DNA of 64,000 bases from Phallus indusiatus (GCA_027605045.1 JAQFWX010000165.1:1-64000), one strand, 5' to 3'. Shown: positions 11,186 to 24,329, counted from the first letter of the stretch. Notes: generated by a model from the sequence alone, not told the origin. Translations and numbers: made by a program.

Positions 11186-14100
11186 ATGGCAAAATGGAAA
11201 AAGAAGTCTGCCAGTCACACATGGCAACGGGAGGTTGAACATCTATCAATCAATCTGGAACCTGAACCACGACAGTTGCTCGACGCTACGGCACGCTGCG
11301 TAGACAAACTGGAGTCTCAATTGCAGGCAAAGGGCGAATTATGGAACGCTTGTGGTTTTGGGGCCGAGATTGCCACCCCTATTCACGATCTTTCTCCGAC
11401 AGTGATGTGCGACTTCTTAGCCACACACCTTCTGGATGTGTTGGTTTGGAGCTTTATCGGAGAGGAGCCCGACACCAATCTCAAGTTCTTCACCCATCCC
11501 CAATGGACTTGTGACTCGTTTCATCGTGCAGGGGGATACAGTGCTTCATTTCTCGGATTGGAAGATAAAGATGTACAAAAAACTTTCAAGGATTTTTTAC
11601 GGCTCTCCGTCATGTTACACCCCCGTTACATGCCCTCACCTATGCCCTCCGCGTCCAGTGTGACAGAAACAGACGACAATAACGATGGAAATGAAGGTAT
11701 GTTTTATACATCAGATACAGCACACCATTAATCAAAGATGGCATGTCTTTTAGTTCTCTCGTCAAATGAGACTCACCCAAGCAGGTGGGAAAACGGTGAT
11801 CAAATTCTCGACCATGTCCATACGGCGGCCACGGCTATGAACCTGTACAATACCTCCCTTGCCTATCTGGCCTCCTCCAATATGTGGGCGCTGACAACAA
11901 GCCTATTATTCGTTCTCAATGTAAGTTATATTGTTATGAACGACAGAACAAATGACTGATGCGTTATCAGATCCGTGAACCTAATTATGTTTCTCGGCTG
12001 AAAAGTGCTCTCAAGTAAGTTTTTCTGGTTGAGTTTAACCGGTGATGTATGACACTTTTGAAAAGGTATATGACCTTGGATGAGCGTGTTAAAACTATGC
12101 TGGACGATATACTCGATTCTGCTGCCAAGAAAACACAAAAACGTGTTACCATAGCCGCAATTGCACTTTGTCATTCACCCGTATTTGTTTTGAATCCGGA
12201 GGTTAATTTAATGAAATTCAGATATGATAACAAACATTTTTCATTATCAAGAATAATTACAGTAAGGTTTACATCTCCCGATTCATTCAGCATTCGGAAC
12301 CTGACAAGCTTGTGCAGTCTGCCTTCGAATACCCTCCCGCAACCAGCGAATGCTCCGTGGCTGGTGAGAAGGCCATATGGCGACACGTGACCCAGATTAT
12401 GGCAGCGGTGCGGAGAATGGAGCATGCAGGATCAAATCTCGTCGCCAAGTCACGCAGTAATTCCTTTGATATCTCTTTGGATGGATTATGCAGCGAATTG
12501 GTGAAGAGCACCGAATTGAATCCGACAGAGCGTCAGCCCAGTCGCCAGCCATGGCCTTTTATGATAGAAGCAGGGGAGCAAAGCGATGATGCCCACATCA
12601 TAGCCACATTGTGGAAAATGGGACGCGCGGGATCAGGTTTAGCAGAGTTTTCCGTCGTAGATATCCAGTTGGAAGAATTACCCACCAAGCTGATGAAGAG
12701 CTCTCAACCGAGCCCGATACGTTTTGAACAGAGCTGTCAGCCGCGGCCTTCCCTGACAAGTGCAATAGGAAAACATCACATTAATATAAATGCCAACGGA
12801 GGTGGCATAGATGATAGCGGATTCAACGAAAATGTACCTGATAATGACAGCGGGACGGATGAGGGAAGGGAAGGATGCGGTTCACTCGATACCCTGCAAG
12901 ATAGCCCCAACAGTGACTTCCAAAAGAAAGGCGTAAGTTTCCTGTTACTTTAGTGTCTATAACTGAAAGGCTTATGATCTATCAGCAATCCGGTAACAAA
13001 AGAAAATATCCCAGAAGTGGACCAAATACGCGGAAGAAGAAAAAGCGCGGTTCGGATAGTGGAGTCACAAGGAAAAATAAGACGTCCCACCTTCCTTTGA
13101 TTCCCGACACAACCGACGTTGCTCGCAAGCATATGATGGACCCGTGGGTGCGTTCTGTTGTAGGCAGTCAGTTTACCTGGGTCCCTTTCACGGAGATCAA
13201 ATTAGAGGGTGTTGAAGGACTCCCTCCTGTTGAAAAAGAGTCTGATCCCAAAGTGTGTTACATTTTCTTCTTTTTATGAATTTCTGAACATCGTCTTTTA
13301 GATTTTAGAAAACTACGACAGGCCCGTGCGGATAAATTGCCCGCCAAGCCTAGGACCCCAAACTCTAGAGGATGAGGTTACTGTCCTCCGTTACGTTATG
13401 TTAGAGGACGATTCTTCAATCCGCCGTCAGTTTGTGACATTTCCTCTAACATGGCCGACCGGCTGTGTAAGTCCTCTTATATTCTAACACCGACCCCTTT
13501 ACTCAAGCAGCTATAGGAGGAGTATAAAAAGTACGCAGCTTCATTAATAGCCAATTCTCGGCCAGCAACGTTACAAGACTACACAACCACAACTTATGTC
13601 GACGAAGCCCACGGCGCGGAGGAAACCAAGGACGCTCCTGCAGTTTTTCCCTATCAGATTTACATTGTTTCGAAACATGCGGTGTGGGGGTTGAGGAAAG
13701 ATGGAAGTGGGACAAGCTTTTGTCCAAAAAACCAGTCATGTTCATTCCTCAACGTCGCTCCTCTCAAGTTGATGCTTTATACGATGCCCCTGTTCTAAAT
13801 TTGGCCGATATTGAGGGGACCTATCGCTTGGATGTGCATACCCCGCATCAAGTACAAGGTATCACAACACCTGCTTTGTGTCTTTCTCGTTGTTTACAGT
13901 TTAAAATCCAGATTTTAGACGTTACACCGTAGAACATGACGGAATTGAATACTTTGCTGCTGCGTCAATTAAGGATATCATTAAAGGAGGCCGTCGGGCA
14001 GTCAACATGTTGAATGTTTCAAATCCAACACTATCACCTCCCAACATCATTCAGTAAGTGAGATAAATTCACATTTGCAACTACTAATTGCAAGTTTATC

Positions 14101-15026
14101 AGACATGTCGCTTTGGATACCGTAGGCGGACGATTAATGGAGGGTGCTGGGTTTCCAGCCAACTTCATGCGATGGAATTTGTTTGCAACTCAGCCAGCCT
14201 TAACTATGTTACGCTATGAAGCTGGACGCATGGCGACTTGGATTCGCTGCCTTAAGGGCACCAAGATTTGGTTCATTTTGGATGGACCAGAAGGACTTGC
14301 TGAGCTGGATGTGGAGCGGGCAAGTTTTATATATTTTGTCGTCGAAGAAGGATCAGTATTGTAAGGCTATATGTTTCACATTTAAACTCTTTTTTGCGTC
14401 ACTATTATTATAGGTTTATGCCTCCAGGAACACACTATGCTGTGTTGAACGCTACGGACTGCATCGCAGAAGGAGGCCACATGTTCTTGGGTTCAGCCCT
14501 CGTTAAGTCCCTCGAAGTCGGTTTAAGGGAGCATATTTCTGGGCACCAAGATGCGAACACGTCACATATCTCTTCCGAATCTGTGCTCCATTCTATATGG
14601 AAGTATTATTATTTAGCAATTGAAAATGTTATGAAAGGTATACAACATTCGCGCTTAGCATTGACATGCAGTCACATTGATTATTTTCCGGCATGCACAG
14701 ACCATCATCCGATGCAATTTCAGAGGTTGAGGGAGTTGGTACCCCTCTTACCTTCTCTGGAAGACCTTGTCGCTCTCATCGCTATGTGCATTCACCCCAA
14801 TGCCTTTGAACCCTCCCTTCCAGAAAACAGCAAGAGTCTACAAGCGCCTTGGTCCTTGTATGACCAACGCATATCCTCTCGAAGCTATGCAAAAAAAGTA
14901 CTACAATTAACTGACCTGTGGGAGTTATTCACAACTTTAGAGAACCGTATTGAGGAGTGGGAGCAAAAGAACAGTAAACCGGCTATCGATCGCTTGATGG
15001 ACAGGAGTGCCTGTCGCCCTTTGTAA
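11186..15026 (+). CDS. Large nuclear-type protein with degenerate JmjC-like C-terminal domain, 11 exons
   Basis: Exons as I read them: 11186-11696, 11754-11920, 11971-12014, 12066-12201, 12291-12932, 12986-13252, 13302-13466, 13517-13858, 13912-14053, 14103-14360 and 14414-15026, about 1,095 codons. The donor after exon 4 is uncertain (12181 or 12202, both in phase). Exon 5 holds an internal repeat of about 55 residues (12384-12557 and 12594-12752). Exon 6 has a KKKKR-type basic cluster that could be a nuclear localisation signal. Exons 10-11 resemble fungal JmjC domains: the TWIRCLKGTKIWF block, then FMPPGTHYAVL and GGHMFLGSAL. By alignment the first two Fe(II) ligands (HxD) read R-Y-E, so demethylase activity is doubtful. 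One base appears missing in a G5 run near 13688, shifting the frame inside exon 8; this is a sequencing error or real decay. The gene converges on the helicase at 15342. Confidence 0.7.
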
Positions 15027-15341
15027 GGCAATATATAACAGCGTATCAAACCCCAAACACTAATCAATGTCTTTTGTCTTTTCTAAAATGTATCATTTCA
15101 TCCCTCATCTTGCTTCATCTGCTCAGATAGAGGCATAGGTTAGTTTTGTAATCAGTCATTTTTGTATTTCTTTTTTATCGAATTATGCCACCAAAAGGCT
15201 AAGTGTATGTAATAAAGTTTCATTTTTCTGCAACATGAAATTCCCTGGTCAGTCGATTCCGTAGGTATATTCTAAGAGTTGGTGTGAGGATTCAGCCCAG
15301 CATTTCCGATATAAAAGATCAGATGGATATAATATACGTCT
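15027..15341. other. Convergent intergenic gap between the JmjC-like gene and the helicase
   Basis: About 315 bp between two tail-to-tail genes. AT-rich, with several AATAAA-like signals (for example AATAAAG near 15211). It presumably serves as 3' UTR and polyadenylation region for both genes; no other feature is seen. Confidence 0.4.
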
Positions 15342-18300
15342 CTAGCTACAATATCGACTACGTCCTGTTACCCATAACAGTATAAGGAAATAATTCATAA
15401 CCCGTGACCCGTCCTTATGTGGCCTGAAGCACCATTCAAAGTACTTCAACCAGTCCACCTCCTCTATAATCAGATTCCCTACCCGATCCCGAGGTTCAAA
15501 GTATGTAACCAACACTTGTCTAATATCTCTGATATGCCAGCACCCCCATATCACTGTCCGAAATATATGCGCCAACTCACATCCATCATTACCCTCATTC
15601 TCCGGATGCTTAAAGTGCATGAACTTTGGGTTCATCGACGGTACGTAGCATCTGTAACACAACCAATCCCGAGTGCCAGTATGATCCGTCGGTACCCGCA
15701 GTCCTTTGAAAGCCTTTAACATTTGTCTGCGTTCTTCCCTATGACATAGCACCGTCTTATGCTGGAAGTCAAGTACATCGTTTATCAACCAACAGAGAAC
15801 GCAAACGTTTTTCAGTTTGTTCATAACCGACGCCACTGCTTGTTCATTGTCACTCACTGCCTTCTCACCATCCTTAGTTACCTGCTTCTGCATCGCTGTA
15901 GCTACACTGGCTGACGGAACTACAGATGGCAGAGCACTAGCCCGGATGAATGACGATGAAGAAAGACCGATGGGACTGGCGATGGCTCGTTGAGAAGGTG
16001 CATTTGAACGTGAACTTGGTGTCTTCATTGACAATGATGCGCCTGACGGAACATACCGTAAGGGAGTTGAGATTTCAGAAGGGCCACGTTTGGGAGTTTC
16101 TTTTACGAACAACGGTGCGTTGAAGGAAAAAAGGGAATGGAGAGAGGACGGTGCTGGTATACTGATTTGAGGTGGGGTATCAAGTGCAAGAACCTTTGTA
16201 GAACCTGACTGTTTATCGACCGGCGGTGGTGTATGATTTGCCGATTGACTCGATCTTTCAATCCGAGATCGCACTGATCGCACAGAAGATATCGGCTCTC
16301 CTATCACGTCTGCCAGAGTCCGTTTATTCCTGTCAGTCGTATGAGCATCTGAAATATCCTATAAATCTTTGATATACCTTACGGCCTCCTGTTCTTTCTC
16401 TACCGAAGTAGGTTCGACGTCTATGTATCCGAAGTCATGCTCTTCCTCCTCCATTCTTAAAGGCTCCTTGATATCCTGTCCATAAACTCTACAAAACGGT
16501 CTCAGAAGAACTTTGAAAGACATAGCAAAACAAACTTACTCATCGATCAAATCCCGAGGTCCTTTATACTCGCATCCTTCGCTTTCCAAAACCCCTGACA
16601 AACATCGCAAAGGATGTGTCCAGATAAACACGAAGCCACCGTCCCTTCAACAAAGGCGGTCAAAGGGAGCTTTCGACACACCGTTTTATCAAAGATCATA
16701 GAGTTCAAAGGACCTGCACCGAGTAGGTCCTCTCCAATGACGTTGGACTGTTGCCTGACATCGACGATCATATGACAGAATGCCACCGTTATATCCTTGC
16801 TCCGTCCCACCCGTCCCAATACTTGTACAAGTGTGAGCATATCAAACATCGGTCCGACCAGCATTAACCCGATCGCGTTGGCGAAATCAACACCCACCGC
16901 CAGAGCAGTCGTGGCCACCAAAATGTTTTCGTTGCCCTGTCGAAATCGCTGAAACCGTTTAACCTTTGTCTCAGCATCCAAAGACCCGTGGTAGGGCTCG
17001 ACATCCAGTGCTGCAGCAATTTCTTCACATTCTGCCGTCGTCTTACAGATGATGAGAGCCGACTGATTGCGCTGACGGAGAACCGGCAACCATTCCCGAG
17101 CTTTCTTGATCACTGCCTCCATCCGATCTTCACGAGTCTTCTTCACGTCAACCGAGATCCGGAGGTTTGAGTACTTGTTAGTACGACGCATGACTTGTAT
17201 ATGCGAAACATTGAGGGCATTCTTGAAATGAGGGACCAAATGTGGAGGTAGTGTCGCTGTCGTACATAGTATTGGTTGACCGAGTCCGTAAAGTTCCCTG
17301 AGGAAAGGTAAACCCGTTCGATATTTGCTTGCTGCCAGAACAAGGTGACATTCGTCCAAAACGATCGTCGCCAATAGATCCTGCGCGATAAGACCGCGTG
17401 CGTAGTCTTTAAAGTTGCTCGTAATCGCCTGTTCAGCAGAGACAAAGACAACCCCGTGGTCTTTGCAGTATTCGCCTGTCCGAGGTGGCCAATGACTGCA
17501 CGTAATCCCCATAGAGCGACAGCGTTCTTCCAAGTCTACCATCAGCGCAACAAAAGGAACGACGACGACCACGATTTTGTCAAGCCAGCACGTCTGAGCC
17601 GGAAGCATCCAAAGCAAGCTCTTCCCTTCCCCAGTAGGAAGAATAACGAGCTGGTGCTCCTGGCGTTCTATAACTCGCGCCAGAGCTAGAGCTTGCTCGT
17701 CCGAACGGAATGACGTAAATGTCGGATTCCATTTACGAAGAGTGGTGAGGAGACTGGCGGACGGAAGGTGGTCATAGGAGGGAATGGAAGCCGTGTCGTC
17801 CTTTATTGCTTTGACAATGGCATTTGCTGTAGTCGCAGTTGTCTCTTGTAGTGCACATGCTAACCATTTCTTCATGTCAGCCAAAGACATCTGAAGGCCG
17901 TCTTGGACATCATTAAACCCGTGTTGGATAGCGACAAGCAAGGCCTTGTCATTGACATTGGTTTCGACATCCGGCACCGAATCCTGTGGCACCGAATCCT
18001 GTGTCTTAGAACGAGGGTGCCCAACCTTCCAAAATTCATGTACACCACGACTGTACTGTAAGAAAACTATCAGAACAAACCTTCATATATGCACGGTCAA
18101 CTTACCATGCGTATCGCCCGTACTGTGTCACTCGGAATAGATCCCATCTCGCTCTTTTGTATACCGTAATGAGCCCTTCGTGTTTGCGAGCTGTGGTTAG
18201 CCTGCTTGTCTCCGATTTCCTCCGCAAAAGCGTCCATCACCGTCTTGCTCTCCGACTCCGAATATAAAGAATTGCAATGACGGTAGTATAGAGCGATCAG

Positions 18301-20857
18301 AATCTGACGCATGTCCGCCAGACCGAAACCTGAATCGAGCCCGAGAAAATCTTGCGTTGTTTTGTAAAGCAGCGAGCTCAAATCCTTTGACTCCCACTGC
18401 CCACCGAGCCCCGTGTATAAATAGTACTCGTAATTTCCTGCTATATGCGGAAACAAAGCTCTCGTAATAGCTATCTCCACCGGCCGAACAATTAGAAGAT
18501 AGATGAGTAGCTGACGTGAGTTTTGTGGACAGAACCAATGCGGAGAGAGCTTGCGTTGTTGCGTCATGCTCTCCGGCTTACTTGGTGCGAGAGCGTTGAC
18601 GGCCTCGTTCATGACGACCATGATGGAACGTGGGTAGTCCCGCATGTTGGCAAACGTTGTTGACATGAGTTCGGTACCTCTTGTAGGCTGGCCGTGGGTC
18701 ATGTGTGACGCAATGAGAAGGTGACGGAGGAAGCGTTGGCAGTCTTCCAGCCACTTGAGACAGTTGACCTTGTTCCAAACCCACCCACCTTTTATATGCA
18801 GTCCGAAAAATCTGCAAAGGTCAGGGTCTCCAGTTGCAAACATTGCTTCCATAAGGCACTGGTAGCCGTTAGGAAATCGATTCCTCTTGTCGGTGAGAAA
18901 TGAATAGCCGACATCGACATTTGACGTATCGTCATAGATATGCCCAGTGAGTGTGGACAGTGCCGGAATATCGAGACCAAATAGAATGTCTTGGAAGAGA
19001 ACCCTCTCTCCCTCATCCAAGTGGTGCAATATCATATGTCGGAGTCGCTCGACAGTGGCTGGTGAACCCTTGTACGTAAACGACATGTCATCCTCCGAAA
19101 TATACATGAAGTTCGCGAACCCGACATCGTCCATAGCAGCCCTAAGTAGAATAATCCAATAGGCGTAAATATTGCCTAATGGAGTGCGGGATCCTTGAAG
19201 CATCAGCGGATGAATCTTTTCCATCTCCCTGAAACTCTTTTAGTAAAAGTAACAGATGACGGATAATTAACTTACTTGTAAACGTTAGATGCTCCTTTAG
19301 AACGCTCCGCATGCGTGTCAGCATGCACCATAGCGGCACATCTAGCTACGAACTGAACTGCAGCAAATGTTTGTGTGATATCTCCCGGTCGCTTGAAAGA
19401 ACCGTCTTTCCTCCTGTTATACCATACCAGCGCCATAAGCACCGGATCACCCGTCGCCTTGACTTGCGGGCCTTCGAACTCGTATAAAAAGAAGCTGGTC
19501 AAGACATCATGCAAGAGAGCATATGGAAAAGGTTGATCCGAGTCAGCCGTGTCTTGAACCAAAACACTATGGAGGGCTTTGACGGCCTCGGATTGTTTCT
19601 CGTTCAGCAGGTTAGGAAGTGGTGCGTCGCGTTCAGTCCCCAAAAGAAGATGGCAGGTGATGATGAATGCTACCAGGACCGCATATTTGTTGAGCGACGT
19701 TTTGCAGTCCGGTGCACTAAACATCAACGGTTTTATGTCTCTAGGAGAGAATAAGACGCGTGTAATAATAGCATAGAAGAGAAACATACGTGGTAACCGA
19801 TTTAAGCCTCTGTCGGACTGGTGGGGGAATGTCTTTGAGAACCTCCATCGACAATGTCAAGTAGTCGGTCAGGATATTGGATAAACGCTTAAGCAGAGGG
19901 TTCTTCTTGACAGACTCCACGAAACCGTCCACGACAGCTGGATTGTAGTCCTGCACCCATTCAAGCCACCCGAGCTTCCTCAGCCATGGCGGAGGCTCTC
20001 TAACATTCGTGTGCGCGGGCTCCACATTCTCCGGAAGGGCATGATATGCGTCGAGACATGCTTGCAAAGCGTCGTCCATGGTCAACGAGGTTATGCGGCT
20101 ACGCACAAGAAGCCAGCGGCGGAATTCAGTAGAAAACCACATTTTTTGGCCCAGCTCAACCCGAGGTTCCTTGAAAGGAATGCCTCTGTGTTTTTCACTC
20201 CAATGCTTTTCCGCAGACCCGGGAGTACCAGCAACCTCTGGACATCTCTTGCACCGATATACCATGTGAACCTTGACCCCTTCGAACGCGGGTTGGGGAG
20301 ATGAGGACTTGAAAAAGTCGGCTTCTTCCGGATTTTCAAAGAGCTTGTGCTTGAGAATGTACGGCTCGAGAACGTTTTGGTTGAACCTGGGCATCTTATG
20401 TTGATCATGCGAGTGTCCAGATGCGAATGAAGGTAGGACCGGTTCTTGGCACTCGAGACAGACGAGGAAACGACCACGAGTGTTGACGACGTAACCCAAA
20501 TCCTGGAGTACCTTGTCGGAAACGAGTTCGCTATCGGTTTGTACTTTTGGCAAAGAAGACAGGGGTGGCGAATCACTTTGATCGTCTAAAAGTAAAAAAT
20601 GTAAATACAGGGGAATATACTTGTATTTCGAATCACTTACCCGTCTCAGGCGTATCATGTATCTTTACATGACGTTTAATTGCTGAAGGTGTCGGGAAAC
20701 CTTCATTACAGACAGGGCACATATAACGACCTTCTGCACCCTTGTAGACCATAACCGGCACCAAAGAGTTCTTGAAGAATACTTCGGCGGATTTAGCTTG
20801 TCTAGAAAGAATAAGCTAAACGCGTATTCCAACAGCAAGGACTTACACAGATGTCAT
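15342..20857 (-). CDS. Telomere-linked RecQ-like helicase with N-terminal C2H2 zinc finger
   Basis: Read right to left. Start ATG at 20857; exons 20857-20847, 20801-20641, 20585-19790, 19740-19276, 19228-18106 and 18055-16540, then C-terminal exons 16488-16383 and about 16307-15342, roughly 1,700 residues. Exon 2 encodes a classical C2H2 finger (CPVC, 12 residues, HVKIH). A cysteine-bearing DUF3505-type region follows. The helicase core has motif I PTGEGKS (17638-17618), motif II DECH (17356-17345) and motif VI QVLGRVGR (16825-16802). The C-terminus carries CVLC and WLCYRC, possibly zinc-binding. This matches fungal subtelomeric telomere-linked helicases (TLHs), and it lies about 15 kb from the telomere, transcribed towards it. 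The frame runs into TGA at 16549-16547; a clean splice at 16539/16488 requires a one-base shift near 16563, and a TAG at 16361-16359 interrupts the next join. The C-terminal part may therefore be broken or mis-spliced here. Confidence 0.85.
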
Positions 20858-21734
20858 TGAGAGATTTTCGTGTAGGAAGCAGCAGTGGAGAAGGTGGAGG
20901 ATGTTGTGTGCGTAAATACACCTGAAAACAAAACTTTATATGTATATATCACATCTGCGGGATCTGCGCTGAAAAACGGAGCCAAGCATGACTACAGGCA
21001 GTAAAAAATCAAATAAACTCCGATGTTTGATGTTAATGGAAAAAAAAAACGCGTGAAAAAACGCGTGAAAAGACACGTAAGAAATGTATAAGGGACGCGC
21101 ATCGTTTAGCAGTTGAATATGAATTAGTCGAGATCCAAGCAGGTGTTCAGATAGCTTACTTAAACAATTGACCTTAGGTCACCGTCTTATATAAGTGACC
21201 GAGTGTAATGAGTAATTGGCTCATTCTATATACTAAACACCCGTAAGATTAGTATTATCTTTGCTACACAGATTTAAGCCAAAGTTATCATTGTTCAAAG
21301 GCACTTGCAAATTTTTCATCTAACTTTTAGAGACCCTAATTTTGCTCCAAACTGAAAATAGGAAAAAAAACGTACTAGATATTTAATTATTTTTTCTTTC
21401 CATTTTCAATTTGATTACATGATTACTGTTTAATCCACTCTCTCATTCAGGATATTTTTACAGTTTCAATTTTATTTTTGCAACCAGGAAACGGGAATGG
21501 GATAAGACTTTGTTGAGATTGACGAACCCGTTTCAAAGTATGTTGTCCCACTCTGATTCAGGCAGTTAACTCAACTCTTGCATCTCTCTTTCCTCGTCTC
21601 CGCGACTTTGTAAAGCAGAGGCCGCACACTGATAGGAACATTTAAATACTTGAGAAATAATCCTATATATAGAACAAATAAATAGAGAAATGATAAAAAA
21701 AGGAAGAGAAAGAAAAGGAAATGCATAAGCTACG
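20858..21734. other. Intergenic region upstream of the helicase
   Basis: This is the likely promoter side of the helicase. It holds repeated ACGCGTGAAAA elements near 21048-21072 and a dispersed repeat at about 21345-21400 (CAAACTGAAAATAGG, A-run, CGTACTAGATATTT) that matches 4570-4605 and resembles the A-run part of the ~169-bp subtelomeric unit. No gene is recognised. Confidence 0.45.
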
Positions 21735-21930
21735 CGGAGAGGTATGTTAAGCGGAGAGGTATGTTAAACGGAGAGGTACGTTAAGCGGAGAGTAACCAAA
21801 GGTAAAACAAACAGGCTTTGATTACATAATAGGGCGCTTATACATTCTTCAGGAGGCGCCCATAACGCAAAAATAACCGGACATCCTCCAGGAGGCGCCC
21901 GTAGCACAAGAAAATAACCGGAGAGTATAC
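21735..21930. repeat. CGGAGAG motif cluster 2 with GGGCGC/GCGCCC half-palindromes
   Basis: Four AAGCGGAGAG or AACGGAGAG motifs are followed by GGGCGCTTATACATTCTTC and AGGAGGCGCCC. A second CCTCCAGGAGGCGCCC and an AACCGGAGAGTATA motif follow. The same composite (GGGCGCTTATACAT, an A/GGAGG hairpin, GCGCCC, then ACCGGAGAGTATA) occurs at 35150-35220 and 35525-35590, so clusters 2 and 3 derive from one repeat family. Confidence 0.78.
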
Positions 21931-22068
21931 TTACATAATACAAAAAAGGGTGCAGTTAATAAATTATATGACATTGTCCGACAGTGAGAGGCCGTAAACT
22001 GCTTCAGAAGTCTGGGAACCTGTATAGTAATAGGTTATCGTTGTTTAATGTAAGACGATCAGTTGAAA
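21931..22068. other. Short intergenic stretch
   Basis: AT-rich sequence between the CGGAGAG cluster and the 3' end of the SERINC pseudogene; nothing recognised. Confidence 0.3.
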
Positions 22069-22745
22069 TTACCGAGAAGGCATGATGACCGGGGCAGCGA
22101 GACTCCAAATGTAAAGTAGCATACAAACCCAATTGGACACCACTCGCATTCACATAGCTGATCTTGAGTGACCGATGTGAAAATCATGATCTTCGCCAGG
22201 CCATCAGAGGACCTCCAGACATGCCTAGAGCAAAAGATAAGATAAATGGGCAAGAACCTACAATAAAAAGACACATACCAATCCGTTAGCAGCATCGCGA
22301 TGTACATTGTCACCATCAAGAATATGACATGGAACCAGCTATACTGTTTCTAAAAAAGTCAATAAACGACACTCAACCACGAAAGTTTGGGAAGAGAATA
22401 GATTATATCGTGTGCCTGTGTGTTCGTCATCACGTTCTTCCCCAGTTGGACCAGCATCTTCGTCTTCGTCCGGCGGAAGCTGGTATGAGCCAGCTTCCAC
22501 AGCTGCTACTAATGCCTGGTACCGGGGGTTATCGGTTCTCTTGGGTTGCGACGTTATTAAGAAAACACCGTCCTCTGAACTACTTTCAGGGAGATGGCTG
22601 CAGCCCTGCGCTTACCAACAAGCACACGGCTCTGAGTTACCGCACGTGGCACGACTGGTACAATGCGCAATAGTTGGGAAAGTGAAGATTGCACCAATAA
22701 CAGTTGTTGTCCGAGCGGCCGATGCTATTGTATCCATCGCATAAC
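22069..22745 (-). pseudogene. TMS1: SERINC/TMS1 family membrane protein, C-terminal fragment
   Basis: SERINC (yeast TMS1) proteins are polytopic membrane proteins linked to serine-containing lipids. Reading right to left, a transmembrane-type segment (TTTVIGAIFTF) and a VTQSRVLVGKRRAA segment lead into an acidic loop (PPDEDEDAGPTGEERDDE) with the NPRYQALVAAVEAG block. Then come YSWFHVIF, MYIAMLLTDW and finally IGHSRSAM, MRVVSNWVCMLLYIWS and APVIMPSR before a TAA at 22071-22069, all at family positions. Lesions: TGA at 22152-22150 where the family has the tryptophan of AMWMR, a frame shift in the preceding exon near the DG codons, another frame change before the acidic loop, and no GT donor where an intron after RYN is expected. 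The upstream transmembrane segments were not found intact, so it is a truncated dead copy. Confidence 0.8.
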
Positions 22746-23600
22746 TGACAATTGTCAAATCTCAAGTTGTCCGTTCTCGGATAAAGCATGTATGGGCTGC
22801 CTTTAGGCTGGCACGTATGAGAACGCGTCGAGGATATGGAGTCAATGATGGGAGCAAGAGGTGTTATAGTGAAAGAATTTCGTCATTTGATGAGGATTGA
22901 GAGGCTGAGAATCAAGCTGAAAGTGAAAGGGAGATACTGGAGCGATACAGGTTGCTGTGTTTATTGTCGCACGGATGAGGTTTCTTTCCTTTGATTCGAG
23001 GACTTTCGCCAGAAACCCGAGGCGATTGCTCGAACACGCGGATTGTCACGCCGGTGCTTTCAGCGCACATATGAGGACGCGACGCAATAGTCATGGTGTA
23101 CGCAGCGGACAATTGAAACTCAGCGTAGTTTTGCGTTGGCCTCTCCCAAAGCTTGCCTAATACCTGCTGACATACTATCAGCTCTTCCAAGTTTGCAGGT
23201 CCGACAGGTGGAGTAGACACAACAGCTGGGTTTCCATCGTCTAGTATGCTTACGCTTTACAATTACTAAGTGGCAGATCAAGGACTAACACTTAACGTAG
23301 CTTTCCAGTCTTGCCCAACGCTACAGTCCCGCTTTGTGTCTTTGTCACCTGTAGCCGTTCTTCATTCCAAGTCCAGCTTGGCGGTGATCCAGGGGTGGCT
23401 TAATCGACCTCAAGGGCCTCTTTGATGACTTGATTAGCCTAACTGGCAATCTGAATTCTGGGTATCCCTACCCCTCGAAACGTAATGTTACTGGCGACAT
23501 TTCAAGGCACAGACAATGTGAAGTGTACGTACACTTCTTCTACAATTCAACCTTTGCCGATACATAGACTAAGATACCGGTCATGAAGCCTGGCTTGCTC
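22746..23600. other. Degenerate region between two pseudogenes
   Basis: Frames on the minus strand (22912-23220) could be the eroded 5' part of the SERINC copy, but I could not match them to the family. No other feature is seen. Confidence 0.3.
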
Positions 23601-24280
23601 CCAGTCCTGGTTGGAACGCATCAGTGATCTGGGTTTGCAACTTCGGCAATCCTGGATGACTTGGCGCGGTCTGGGAGTTTCAGCTTCTCTCTTGGCGGAG
23701 CCGTGGTCATCATCTTCGAGTCGTCCGTTTCCACTGGAGCATCTCCTCGTCCTACCGCCACCTCGACAGATGCCTCTTCAGCAATGCCAGGAGAAGAGTA
23801 CAATACCCGAGATTCAACTACACCATAATCTCCTATCTCTCCATCTCCTCTTTCTGTGATCGTTCTGCCATTCATAACGTCGAAGGCCGAGCCTGTGATA
23901 TGAACGACGGGTGATGCGTCGCTGGAATATCAAGACGAAATCCATTCATACGTTCAAGAATCCCAGGTTTCCATTTCTGAGCAAAGAAAGCGCAAAAAGA
24001 TGGATACACTCGCCAAGTTACACCGGTTCTTAGGCGATTCTGTGCCGGTCAAAGTGGTGTAACGATTGCTGGGACCTGGCCGAGGAAGCAGTAGTTGTGG
24101 GGCGGTATGCTGCAGTGATTTCAGGTGGAAATGAGTGGTCCTGAAGTTTAGGAACGACTACGGTCTCTGGCATGCTGTGGACGACGAGGAATCTACTGAC
24201 GACCATGGCACCTCAATGAAAGATATACAGGTAGAGTTGTCGAGCCTGCTCTGCCTCCGTGACGACTGCGATGGTTTTTC

Positions 24281-24318
<38 letters not shown>

Positions 24319-24329
24319 GGAGATATTAT
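23601..24329 (-). other. Possible eroded C-terminal part of the kinase copy, with a (CAA)n microsatellite
   Basis: Downstream of the kinase DFG motif on the minus strand lies an acidic/glutamine run from a CAA repeat. The plus strand shows TTG repeated about 12 times at 24281-24319. Serine- and proline-rich stretches follow with no recognisable kinase subdomains VIII-XI. Opposing low-complexity frames over the repeat are not genes. Confidence 0.4.

Noticed and set aside
18197..18538. Second minus-strand frame inside the helicase
   Set aside because: Shadow in another frame of helicase exon 5.
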